DNA of 56,594 bases from Thiogranum sp. (lineage in GTDB: Bacteria; Pseudomonadota; Gammaproteobacteria; DSM-19610), in NCBI GenBank assembly GCA_024102665.1, contig JAGFJP010000021.1:1-56594 (forward strand). The letters are read 5' to 3'. A program made the position numbers and the translations under genes. Of this stretch, positions 49,243-56,594 are shown one piece after another. The notes beneath the pieces were generated by a model. It was not told the DNA's origin. It saw only the letters and a list, made by a program, of their open reading frames with translations, and searched no databases. Each line of letters begins with the position of its first letter. Position 1 is the stretch's first letter.

Positions 49243-50097
49243 ATGGGTGTCAATCTCGAAAACCGGCATCTTTACCGCTTGCGCGGACAGCAGTCCGTCA
49301 GCCGGTGGAGCCGAGAACGGCGGGCCAGGGGTGACGACCTCCCGGTGCGCATATACACGCTCGGGCGTTTTACCGTCCAGGCGGGGAATCACGCCCTGAT
49401 CCGCTCCGGCGCTTCCCGCCAGCGTCCGTTCGAAATGTTGCAGGCGTTAATCGCCCTTGGCGGACGCGATGTGCACGAGGATCTGCTCACCCAGGCGCTC
49501 TGGCCGGACGCGGAAGGCGATCACGCAAGCAATACGTTCAATGTCACTCTGCATCGATTGCGACGCCTTTTCGATGTTCCCGGTCTGTTCATCCTCAGAG
49601 ACCACCACCTCAGCCTGAACAGCGAACTGACATGGGTCGACGCCTGGGCCTTCGAGCAGCTCGTCAACCACTGCGCGCGCTTGCTGAACCGGGCCACGGA
49701 TCCTGACATCGCCCGGCAGCTGGCCCGCTGCGAGGAACGCTTGCTGGCACTCTACCGGGGCGCGTTTCTGGAGCGCGAGGCCAGCCCGACCTGGTCGCTG
49801 ACCCTGCGCGAACGCTTGCGCAGCAAACTGCTGCGTCATCTGATCGATGCCGGCGAGGTATGGGAAAACCTCGGAGAAGCGGCCATGGCGTTGCGACTCT
49901 ATCAGAAGGGTCTGGAGATCGAACCGTTCGCGGAGATCCTGTACCAGCGCATGATGAGCTGCCTTTACGCCTGCGGCCGCATCGGCGATGCGCTTGCCAC
50001 CTTCCACCGTTGCCGGCAGATTCTGGCCGACCAGTTCCAGATACCGCCCTCGCCTGCCACCGTCGCGCTTTATACACGGCTGAAAGCGGCCTCCTGA
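49243..50097 (+). CDS. SARP-type transcriptional regulator (winged helix + BTAD)
   Basis: The 284-residue protein has an OmpR-like DNA-binding winged helix at about residues 36-125 (VRIYTLGRFTVQ, RQRPFEMLQALIALGGRDV, LWPDAEGDHASNTFNVTLHRLRR), then a bacterial transcriptional activation domain of TPR-like helices (ALRLYQKGLEIEPFAEILYQRMM, GDALATFHRCRQIL). SARP regulators bind short direct repeats about one helical turn apart. There is no ATPase or receiver domain. ATG 49243 follows GGAGAG. Two TGTAAG repeats 11 bp apart lie between it and the next genes. Confidence 0.88.
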   Translation: MGVNLENRHLYRLRGQQSVSRWSRERRARGDDLPVRIYTLGRFTVQAGNHALIRSGASRQRPFEMLQALIALGGRDVHEDLLTQALWPDAEGDHASNTFNVTLHRLRRLFDVPGLFILRDHHLSLNSELTWVDAWAFEQLVNHCARLLNRATDPDIARQLARCEERLLALYRGAFLEREASPTWSLTLRERLRSKLLRHLIDAGEVWENLGEAAMALRLYQKGLEIEPFAEILYQRMMSCLYACGRIGDALATFHRCRQILADQFQIPPSPATVALYTRLKAAS

Positions 50098-50198
50098 GCG
50101 GCAGGTTTCCCGGCTTTATTCCCCGCACGCCTTCCTGATGATGCGGCCAGCGTGCTGTGCGCGTACGGCAAAAGTTTCCGCCTCCACTCCCAGTACTT

Positions 50199-50215
50199 TG
50201 TAAGCCATCTGTAAG
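50199..50215 (+). promoter_or_regulatory. TGTAAG direct repeat with 11-bp spacing
   Basis: TGTAAG occurs at 50199-50204 and again at 50210-50215, so the copies start exactly 11 bp apart, one turn of DNA. They lie 102 bases after the SARP-type regulator and 53 bases before the 57-residue gene. SARP and OmpR-type proteins typically recognise such head-to-tail repeats. Assignment as the regulator's own site is inference; no strong -10 is visible just downstream. Confidence 0.4.
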
Positions 50216-50267
50216 TCGCAGCGCGAGAAACTCGCCCGCGTGCATACCTCCGAAAGCGAGCTGCAGA

Positions 50268-50441
50268 ATGGAAAACTATATCGTTCGCATTTATGCCCGC
50301 GACCAGGAAGACCCCGGCAAGGTCACCGGCACGCTGGAATCTGTCGAAGGCGAAACCCTGCAGGCGTTTCAGTCCCTGAATGCCTTGCCCGAGCTACTGA
50401 ACCCGGATACCACGCCGCGCCCGCGGCAAGCGGACGACTGA
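50268..50441 (+). CDS. 57-residue small protein, unknown function
   Basis: The protein begins MENYIVRIYARDQEDPGKVT and continues with GTLESVEGETLQAFQSLNAL, a compact pattern of two strands and a helix seen in short proteins of environmental Proteobacteria; no function is known to me. ATG 50268 is chosen because the conserved-looking part starts there, although the frame is open from 50157. It ends 20 bases before the second VPxPA-CTERM gene, so both are probably in one transcript. Confidence 0.65.
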   Translation: MENYIVRIYARDQEDPGKVTGTLESVEGETLQAFQSLNALPELLNPDTTPRPRQADD

Positions 50442-50461
50442 CCGATGATGAGGAAAGAAGA

Positions 50462-51103
50462 ATGAGAAAACGCATCCATTTGTACGTATTCAGCCTGGCC
50501 GTCATGCTGCTGCCAGTCCCTGCGGTGAACGCCGTCAGCCTGTCGCCCATCGATAGCCAGGTCTACGCCAAGGTGGAACTGTTCAAAGGTTCGATCCATT
50601 TTACCGACAGTTTTCATGTCGACACGGCGGGTGACTATCGCGCCGTCCTTACCGACTTCGCTTTCCCCGATCCGCTTGGCGACACTGCTTTCAACATTAC
50701 CACCGCTACCACCAGTCTCGGTTCGCTGTTCGGTCCCGGTGAAGTGTCTTTCTCCGCGCTACCCGGCAACTATTTCATCAGCTTGTTCGCGGTCGCAGCG
50801 CCCGCGCCGACGGCGATGGCGCAACGTTTCAGTCGTCAGAGTGCGCAAAACGCCAGCAGCCGCATAGCACGCCGTTATAACCGCGACGCAGACGACGATT
50901 ACGGTTTGCGGACGGTCGCTGCGCGCCCCGGTGCAACGTCTCACGACCTGACCCTGGGCCAGTATGGCATCGAGATTACCCGGGTGGCGCTGGCGACATC
51001 GGTTCCGACGGCGGTGATCCCTGTGCCGGCCGCAATCTGGCTGTTCGGGTCGGGGTTGGCCGCATTGGTGGCTATGGGCGCCGCTCGCCGGCGACGCGGC
51101 TAA
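50462..51103 (+). CDS. second VPxPA-CTERM sorting-signal protein
   Basis: This 213-residue secreted protein has a signal peptide (MRKRIHLYVFSLAVMLLPVP, cleavage near NAV), a beta-rich middle part (YFISLFAVAAP), an Arg/Ser/Asp-rich linker, and the sorting tail VIPVPAAIWLFGSGLAAL followed by AARRRRG. The tail matches that of the protein at 39863-40606, although the bodies are unrelated by eye. AGGAAAGAAG precedes the ATG. Exosortase processing is inferred from the tail alone. Confidence 0.85.
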   Translation: MRKRIHLYVFSLAVMLLPVPAVNAVSLSPIDSQVYAKVELFKGSIHFTDSFHVDTAGDYRAVLTDFAFPDPLGDTAFNITTATTSLGSLFGPGEVSFSALPGNYFISLFAVAAPAPTAMAQRFSRQSAQNASSRIARRYNRDADDDYGLRTVAARPGATSHDLTLGQYGIEITRVALATSVPTAVIPVPAAIWLFGSGLAALVAMGAARRRRG

Positions 51104-51132
51104 TAGGACGATCGCAGCGCAAGCCGCATGCG

Positions 51133-51585
51133 TCAGCCGCGGCGGGCGCGGAAAAACGCCTGCAACTGTTCAGCGCAGCGATGTTCGAGCACGCCACCGG
51201 TTATTTCCGCACGGTGATTCAGGCCCTGGGTCTCGAACGCGTGGGCAGTGCTGTTCACGGCACCGCGGCGCGGATCGCTGGCGCCGAATACCAGTCGTGC
51301 GATGCGCGCATGGATGATAGCGCCGACACACATCAGGCACGGCTCGAGCGTAACGTACAGCGTGGTCCCGGTAAGCCGGTAATTGCCCAGCCTGGCAGCC
51401 GCATCGCGCATCGCGACAATTTCCGCATGCGCGGTGGGATCGTTGGTCGAGATAGGCCGGTTCCAGCCCTCACCGATGATAGCGCCGTCGCGGACGATAA
51501 CGCAGCCCACCGGCACCTCACCCTGCTCAACCGCGCGGCCCGCCAGTCCCAGCGCGTATTCCATCCACTCCAGATCGGTCATCAT
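51133..51585 (-). CDS. tadA: tRNA-specific adenosine deaminase
   Basis: This 150-residue zinc deaminase converts A34 to inosine in tRNA-Arg. The active site is H53-A54-E55 and the zinc cysteines C83 and C86 are in EPCLMC; FGASDPRRGAVNS is typical. It converges on the second VPxPA-CTERM gene with a 29-base gap. Two adjacent ATGs (51585, 51582) are possible starts. Confidence 0.96.
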   Translation of the reverse strand: MMTDLEWMEYALGLAGRAVEQGEVPVGCVIVRDGAIIGEGWNRPISTNDPTAHAEIVAMRDAAARLGNYRLTGTTLYVTLEPCLMCVGAIIHARIARLVFGASDPRRGAVNSTAHAFETQGLNHRAEITGGVLEHRCAEQLQAFFRARRG

Positions 51586-52060
51586 TGCGGGGACAGTATA
51601 CGCGTTTCAGGCTGATAGCAGGCCGGTAGCAGACCGGCAGGCAATGGATGGAGCCGGCCTGGATGAAGCGCAGACCAGGCGGTGCGCCGAACGGGCAAGG
51701 ATGCCGTGCGTTACCGTGGATCCGGAGCAAGCTGAGGACGCGGTTTTGAGCAGCCATGGTCCCGGTCGCGAAGGTATAGGTCGATGCTTGACTGAACGCA
51801 AGCTATCGGCCCCTTGCGCGAGGTACATCTTCAGGAGGTGCGACACTGACTTAAGCGTGATCTTCACACTCATGTACCAGGTTCCTTTCGGCGGGTTACG
51901 GTGCATCAACATGCTCGAAAACCCGGCTCCTTCCCGTGTTTGTTTCCTTACTCGATAACATATATTGTACAAATAGCGCAAAAGCCGCATGAATCCGCGT
52001 TGTAACTGCAGCCCTGGCAGCAGTCATCGCACGTCTCATTAGCCGGGTACATAAATCTCC
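51586..52060. other. 475-base gap without a convincing gene
   Basis: The gap between tadA and the membrane-fusion gene has open frames on both strands (for example minus 51607-51990), but they are rich in Ser, Arg and Cys, match no family I know and look non-coding. Near the right end are the 8-bp palindrome TTGTACAA (51965-51972) and AT-rich DNA that could hold the promoter for the export genes. A decayed mobile element or foreign DNA junction is possible but unproven. Confidence 0.5.
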
Positions 52061-53137
52061 ATGAACAAGGGTAAGAATAAGCGATGGTGGATCGGAGCTG
52101 CCGTGCTGTTGCTGCTGATTGCTTTGGCCACATCGTTCTGGCAACGCCTTGGTGTCAATCAGTGGGATGCCGGGCTTGTCAGTGGCAACGGCCGCATCGA
52201 GGCGGTGGAGATCGATGTAGCGTCGAAATCTCCTGGCCGGCTGACGGAGATCCTGGTGCGGGAAGGTGAGTTCGTCACCGCCGGGCAGGTGGTGGCACGG
52301 ATGGACACGCAGACACTGGACGCTCAGCGCCAACAGGCGGAGGCGCAACTGCGTCAGAGCGAAAATGCGGTCAATACGGCGCGCAGCCAGTTGTCGCAGC
52401 GCGAGAGCGAAAAGGCTGCGGCCATGGCCATGGTCACCCAGCGACAGGCCGAACTGGAGGCCATGCGCAAGCGGGCGAACCGGATCACGGATCTTTCCTC
52501 GCGCGGGGTCGCCTCGGCACAGGAGGCGGACGATGCACGTGCCGCGGTCGACAGCGCGGCAGCCGCGCTCAGCGCCGCCCGTGCCCAGGTTGCGGCTACC
52601 GAGGCGGCGATCGTCACCGCGCGCTCACAGATCAGCAGTGCCGAATCGGCGGTCGAGGCGGCGCGTGCCGCGGTGGCCCGCGTCCAGGCCGACCTCGACG
52701 ACAGCATTCTCAAGGCGCCGCGCGATGGTCGTGTGCAGTTCATCGTCGCCAGGTCCGGCGAGGTGATTGGCGCCGGCGGCCGGGTGCTGAACCTGGTCGA
52801 CCTCGGCGACGTCTACATGACTTTCTTCCTGCCCACCGAGGCGGCGGGACGCCTGGCCATCGGCACCGAGGCGCGCATCGTGCTCGATGCCGCTCCCGAC
52901 TATGTGATTCCGGCGCACATCTCCTATGTCGCCGACGTGGCGCAGTTCACGCCCAAGACCGTGGAGACCGAAAGCGAACGGCAGAAGCTGATGTTCCGGG
53001 TGCGGGCCAGCATCTCCCGCGAACTGCTGGAAAGGCACATCCAGCAGGTGAAAACCGGCCTGCCTGGCGTGACCTATGTGCGCCGTGATTCCTCGGCACC
53101 CTGGCCCGAGCGTCTGCAGCAGAATCTGGTGCAATGA
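52061..53137 (+). CDS. HlyD-family membrane fusion protein, YhiI-like
   Basis: The 358-residue protein has an N-terminal membrane anchor (about residues 9-27), a split lipoyl domain ([20 protein letters not shown] and [20 protein letters not shown]), and between them a long Ala/Gln/Arg-rich coiled coil (about 85-220). Such adaptors link an inner-membrane ABC exporter to an outer-membrane channel. It overlaps the next gene by four bases. The order matches the E. coli yhiI-rbbA-yhhJ cluster. Substrate unknown. Confidence 0.92.
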   Translation: MNKGKNKRWWIGAAVLLLLIALATSFWQRLGVNQWDAGLVSGNGRIEAVEIDVASKSPGRLTEILVREGEFVTAGQVVARMDTQTLDAQRQQAEAQLRQSENAVNTARSQLSQRESEKAAAMAMVTQRQAELEAMRKRANRITDLSSRGVASAQEADDARAAVDSAAAALSAARAQVAATEAAIVTARSQISSAESAVEAARAAVARVQADLDDSILKAPRDGRVQFIVARSGEVIGAGGRVLNLVDLGDVYMTFFLPTEAAGRLAIGTEARIVLDAAPDYVIPAHISYVADVAQFTPKTVETESERQKLMFRVRASISRELLERHIQQVKTGLPGVTYVRRDSSAPWPERLQQNLVQ

Positions 53138-55908
53138 GCGGACCGGGGGCCGACACCGGTACCGCTGAGGCCGCCGTTGTCGCCCGCTTGCGCGGAGTGG
53201 CCCTGGACTACGGCAAGACCCGGGCGCTCGACGACGTCACCCTGGAGCTCCCTGCGGGAGAAATGGTCGGACTGATCGGCCCGGACGGGGTAGGCAAGTC
53301 GAGCCTGCTTGCGCTCATCGCCGGCGCCCGGGCGATCCAGAGCGGGACTGTCGAGGTGCTCGGCGGTGACATGGCCGACCGGCGCCACCGGCGCGCCGTC
53401 TGTCCGCGCATCGCCTACATGCCGCAAGGACTCGGCAAGAACCTCTATCCGACGCTGTCGGTATTCGAGAATGTCGATTTCTTCGGCCGCCTCTTCGGCC
53501 ATGGGCGCAGCGAGCGCGAGCGGCGCATCGACGAGCTGCTGCAGGCTACCGGACTGGCGCCGTTCCGCGAACGAGCGGTCGGCAAACTCTCCGGCGGCAT
53601 GAAGCAGAAACTCGGTCTCTGCTGTGCCCTGATCCACGACCCGGACCTGCTGATCCTCGATGAACCCACCACCGGGGTGGACCCGCTCTCGCGGCGCCAG
53701 TTCTGGCAGCTGATCGCGCGCATCCGGGGCCAGCGTCCCGGCATGAGCGTACTGGTGGCCACTGCCTATATGGATGAGGCGTCCAGCTTCGACTACCTGG
53801 TGGCGATGCACGAGGGGCGGGTGCTGGAGAGCGGCGCGCCGCAGGCCCTGCTGGAGCAGACACGCACTCGTTCGCTGGAGCAGGCGTTCATCAAGCTGCT
53901 GCCCGGGAACCGGCAGGCGGACTATCGCCCGGTGGAGATCGCCCCCCACCCGGAGGGCACTGATGCGGATGTGGCCATCGAGGCGCGTGACCTGACCCGG
54001 CGTTTCGGCGATTTCACCGCGGTCGATCACGTCAGCTTTCGCATCCGTCGCGGCGAGATCTTCGGCTTCATCGGCTCCAACGGCTGCGGCAAGACCACCA
54101 CCATGAAAATGCTCACCGGCCTGTTGCCCGCCAGCGAGGGCGAGGCCTGGCTGTTCGGCCACCCGGTGGACCCGCACGATATCGACACGCGGCGGCGTGT
54201 CGGCTACATGACCCAGTCCTTCTCCCTCTACACGGAACTCACCGTGCGGCAGAACCTGGTGCTGCACGCGCGGCTGTTTGGCCTTCCCGCCGATGCGATC
54301 GCCGCACGGGTGGACGCGATGGCCGAGCGCTTCGAGCTCGCGCCGATCATGGATGCGCTGCCCGATGCCCTGCCCCTGGGCGAGCGGCAACGCCTGTCGC
54401 TGGCGGTGGCGATGATCCACGGCCCCGAGATGCTGATCCTCGACGAACCGACCTCCGGAGTCGATCCGGGGGCGCGGGACAACTTCTGGCGCATCATGAT
54501 CGGCCTGTCGCGCCGGGACAAGGTCACCATCTTCATCTCGACCCACTTCATGAACGAGGCCGAGCGCTGCGACCGCGTCTCGCTGATGCATGCCGGCAAG
54601 GTGCTGGTGACCGAGACACCGGCGGCTATCACCAGGGCGCGTGGCGCGGAGAGTCTCGAAGAGGCTTTTGTCAGCCACCTCGAGGCGGAGGTGGAGGACA
54701 GCCGGATGGATGCGTCGGCCACACCGGGGCCGAAGTCGCTGCCCGGGGAGGAAGGCGAAGCCGCCGCGGTCAATCGCAGCGCCTTCAGCCTGCGCCGCCT
54801 GTTCAGTTACACCCGGCGCGAAGCCCTGGAGCTGCTGCGCGATCCCATACGTCTTACCATGGCCGCGCTGGGCAGCGCGTTGCTGATGGTCGTTCTGGGC
54901 TACGGCATCAGCATGGACGTGGAAGACCTCACCTTTGCGGTACTCGACCTCGATCAGACCAGCGTGAGCCGCGACTACACCCTCAATCTCGCTGGCTCAC
55001 GCTATTTCGTCGAACGCCCGCCGCTGCAGGGTTATGCAGACATGGACCAGCGCATGCGGGCCGGCGAGATCAGCCTGGCGATCGAGATCCCGAGCGGTTT
55101 TGCCCGCGACCTGGCCCGCGGCGGGGCAGCGGAGATCGGCGCCTGGATCGACGGTTCCATGCCCGCGCGTGCCGAAACGGTGCGCGGCTATGTGCAGGGC
55201 ATGCACCGACACTGGCTCGCCGGCAAGGCGCGCGAAATCTACGGTGATGCGGCCAACGTGGGGCTGGTCAACATCGAGACGCGCTTTCGCTACAACCCGG
55301 AGGTGACCAGCCTGCCGGCGATGGTGCCGGCAGTCATCCCGCTGCTGCTGATCCTGATCCCGGCGATCCTCGCGGCACTCGCCGTGGTGCGGGAGAAGGA
55401 GCTGGGATCACTCGTCAACCTCTACGTCACGCCGGTGACCCGGCTGGAGTTTCTGCTGGGCCAGCAGCTCCCGTATATCCTGCTGGCGATGGTCAGCTAT
55501 CTGCTGCTGACCGTTTTGGCGATTTACGGTTTCGGTGTGCCGATCAGCGGCAGTTTCGCCACGCTGACGGCGGCGGCGCTGATCTACGTCACGGCGGCCA
55601 CTGCCTTCGGCCAGCTGGTTTCAACTTTCGTGCGCAGCCAGATCGCCGCCCTGTTCGGCACCGCGTTGCTGACCATGCTGCCGGCGGTGACTTTCTCGGG
55701 GCTTCTCAATCCGGTCACCTCGCTGGAGGGGGCCGGCCGCGTCATTGGCGAGATGTTCCCCACCACCCACTTCATCACCATCGCGCGGGGAACCTTTTCC
55801 AAGGCGCTCGGCTTTGCTGACCTGAAGGGGGCCTTCCTGCCCATGCTCATCGCGGTGCCGGTGCTCATCGGGCTCGCTGCAGCACTGCTGCGCAAACAGG
55901 AGCGTTAA
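53134..55908 (+). CDS. rbbA: RbbA-like double-ATPase ABC transporter/permease
   Basis: The 924-residue protein contains two ABC ATPase domains followed by an ABC-2-type permease of about six helices from near residue 565. The first ATPase has GPDGVGKSS (49-57), LSGGMKQK and [11 protein letters not shown], but its H-loop reads VATAYMDEA without the His. The second has [20 protein letters not shown] and the H-loop STHFMNEA, but its signature is LPLGERQRL rather than LSGGQ. The E. coli homologue RbbA is ribosome-associated. The gene sits between adaptor and permease genes. Confidence 0.92.
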   Translation: MSGPGADTGTAEAAVVARLRGVALDYGKTRALDDVTLELPAGEMVGLIGPDGVGKSSLLALIAGARAIQSGTVEVLGGDMADRRHRRAVCPRIAYMPQGLGKNLYPTLSVFENVDFFGRLFGHGRSERERRIDELLQATGLAPFRERAVGKLSGGMKQKLGLCCALIHDPDLLILDEPTTGVDPLSRRQFWQLIARIRGQRPGMSVLVATAYMDEASSFDYLVAMHEGRVLESGAPQALLEQTRTRSLEQAFIKLLPGNRQADYRPVEIAPHPEGTDADVAIEARDLTRRFGDFTAVDHVSFRIRRGEIFGFIGSNGCGKTTTMKMLTGLLPASEGEAWLFGHPVDPHDIDTRRRVGYMTQSFSLYTELTVRQNLVLHARLFGLPADAIAARVDAMAERFELAPIMDALPDALPLGERQRLSLAVAMIHGPEMLILDEPTSGVDPGARDNFWRIMIGLSRRDKVTIFISTHFMNEAERCDRVSLMHAGKVLVTETPAAITRARGAESLEEAFVSHLEAEVEDSRMDASATPGPKSLPGEEGEAAAVNRSAFSLRRLFSYTRREALELLRDPIRLTMAALGSALLMVVLGYGISMDVEDLTFAVLDLDQTSVSRDYTLNLAGSRYFVERPPLQGYADMDQRMRAGEISLAIEIPSGFARDLARGGAAEIGAWIDGSMPARAETVRGYVQGMHRHWLAGKAREIYGDAANVGLVNIETRFRYNPEVTSLPAMVPAVIPLLLILIPAILAALAVVREKELGSLVNLYVTPVTRLEFLLGQQLPYILLAMVSYLLLTVLAIYGFGVPISGSFATLTAAALIYVTAATAFGQLVSTFVRSQIAALFGTALLTMLPAVTFSGLLNPVTSLEGAGRVIGEMFPTTHFITIARGTFSKALGFADLKGAFLPMLIAVPVLIGLAAALLRKQER

Positions 55909-55909
55909 G

Positions 55910-56594
55910 GTGCGCCTGCTGCGCAACAGCTTCCACCTCGGCATCAAGGAACTGCGCAGCCTGCTGCGCGATCCGATCATGCTGGTGCTGATTGTCTGGG
56001 CATTCACTCTCTCCATCTACACCGCCGCCACGGCAATGCCGGAGACGCTGCACAAGGCGCCCATCGCCATTGTCGACGAGGACCGGTCGCCCCTGTCGCT
56101 GCGCATTATCGACGCCTTCTATCCGCCTTACTTCCTGCCGCCGTTCCTGATCAGCGCCGAGCAGATGGATGCGCGAATGGACGCAGGGCTCGACACCTTC
56201 GCCCTTTATATCCCCACCGGCTTTCAGCGCGATGTGCTTGCCGGCGATACGCCGGCACTGCAGCTGAATGTGGATGCCACGCGCATGTCGCAGGCTTTTA
56301 CCGGCAGCGGTTATATTCAGGCCATCGTCAACGGCGTGATCAGTGAATTCGTGCAGCGCCACCGGGGTGAGGGGAGCCTTCCGGTGGAATTGCAGCTGCG
56401 GGCGCGCTTCAACCCCGAACTGAACCAGAGCTGGTTCGCGGCGGTGATGGAGCTGGTCGACCGCATCACCATGCTCTCCATCATCCTCACCGGCGCGGCG
56501 CTGATCCGCGAGCGCGAGCACGGCACTCTGGAACACCTGCTGGTCATGCCCGTCACCCCACTGGAGATCATGAGCGCCAAGGTATGGGCCATGG
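55910..56594 (+). CDS. ABC-2 type permease, YhhJ-like (cut by window edge)
   Basis: The reading frame starts at GTG 55910, one base after the rbbA-like stop, and stays open to the window end (228 codons). The product has one N-terminal membrane helix (about 23-43), a large periplasmic loop with AIVDEDRSPLSLRIIDAF and IPTGFQRDVLAG, and a second helix start at MLSIILTGAALIREREHGT, typical of ABC-2 permeases. It would complete the adaptor-ATPase-permease exporter. Confidence 0.88.
   Translation, partial: MRLLRNSFHLGIKELRSLLRDPIMLVLIVWAFTLSIYTAATAMPETLHKAPIAIVDEDRSPLSLRIIDAFYPPYFLPPFLISAEQMDARMDAGLDTFALYIPTGFQRDVLAGDTPALQLNVDATRMSQAFTGSGYIQAIVNGVISEFVQRHRGEGSLPVELQLRARFNPELNQSWFAAVMELVDRITMLSIILTGAALIREREHGTLEHLLVMPVTPLEIMSAKVWAM

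Noticed and set aside
50098-50267. Sigma-54 promoter upstream of the 57-residue and second CTERM genes
   Set aside because: The best candidate around GGCCAGCGTGCTGTGC has the GC element two bases out of register.
51607-51990. A 127-codon minus-strand frame in the gap after tadA, considered as a transposase remnant
   Set aside because: No transposase motif, terminal inverted repeats or target duplication could be seen; the C-terminal half is Ser/Arg-rich filler.

Overview
The window is 56.6 kb of GC-rich chromosomal DNA from a gammaproteobacterium. Nearly all of it is core genome. The gene order (his genes, ibaG-mla, kdsDC-lptAB-rpoN-hpf-ptsN, yhdP-rng-maf, rlmH-rsfS-nadD, holA-lptE-leuS, lnt-corC-ybeY-phoH-miaB) is a known gammaproteobacterial arrangement. 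HPr kinase beside ptsN, a mannose-type EIIA and two VPxPA-type sorting-signal proteins suggest a free-living environmental lineage such as the purple-sulfur or sulfur-oxidiser groups. That placement is inference; no 16S gene is present. There is no tRNA, CRISPR array, phage or intact insertion sequence.

Layout. 1-6.3 kb (minus strand): hisG-hisD-hisC, a cut-off exported protein, ibaG, and the MlaF-E-D-B lipid transporter lacking mlaC. 6.4-16.9 kb (plus): a Ca/Na exchanger, KDO synthesis (kdsD, kdsC), lipopolysaccharide export (lptA, lptB, but no lptC), rpoN, hpf, and a complete regulatory phosphotransferase chain (ptsN, hprK, rapZ, EIIA, HPr, EI). 17-19.8 kb: mgtE, two small minus-strand genes, and darP. 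19.8-39.1 kb: seventeen consecutive minus-strand genes, many overlapping, for envelope biogenesis (yhdP, lptE, lnt), translation and RNA metabolism (rng, rlmH, rsfS, leuS, ybeY, phoH, miaB), NAD and proline synthesis, and holA. rnpB (RNase P RNA) lies just upstream on the same strand.

39.6-51.1 kb is more mixed: an AT-rich stretch leading to a VPxPA-CTERM surface protein, a TPR-like protein, pgi-zwf, glgA, ppc, then a small unit of a SARP-type regulator, a 57-residue protein and a second VPxPA-CTERM protein. 51.1-56.6 kb: tadA, a 475-base gap without a convincing gene, then a membrane-fusion protein, an RbbA-like double-ATPase/permease and the start of a second permease.

The most noteworthy signals are: genes missing from otherwise conserved neighbourhoods (murA, mlaC, lptC, tldD, pmbA); a sugar-permease-free PTS ending in HprK; the SARP-linked VPxPA unit, which has two TGTAAG direct repeats exactly 11 bp apart upstream of the unit's target genes; and the asymmetric ATP sites of the RbbA-like protein.
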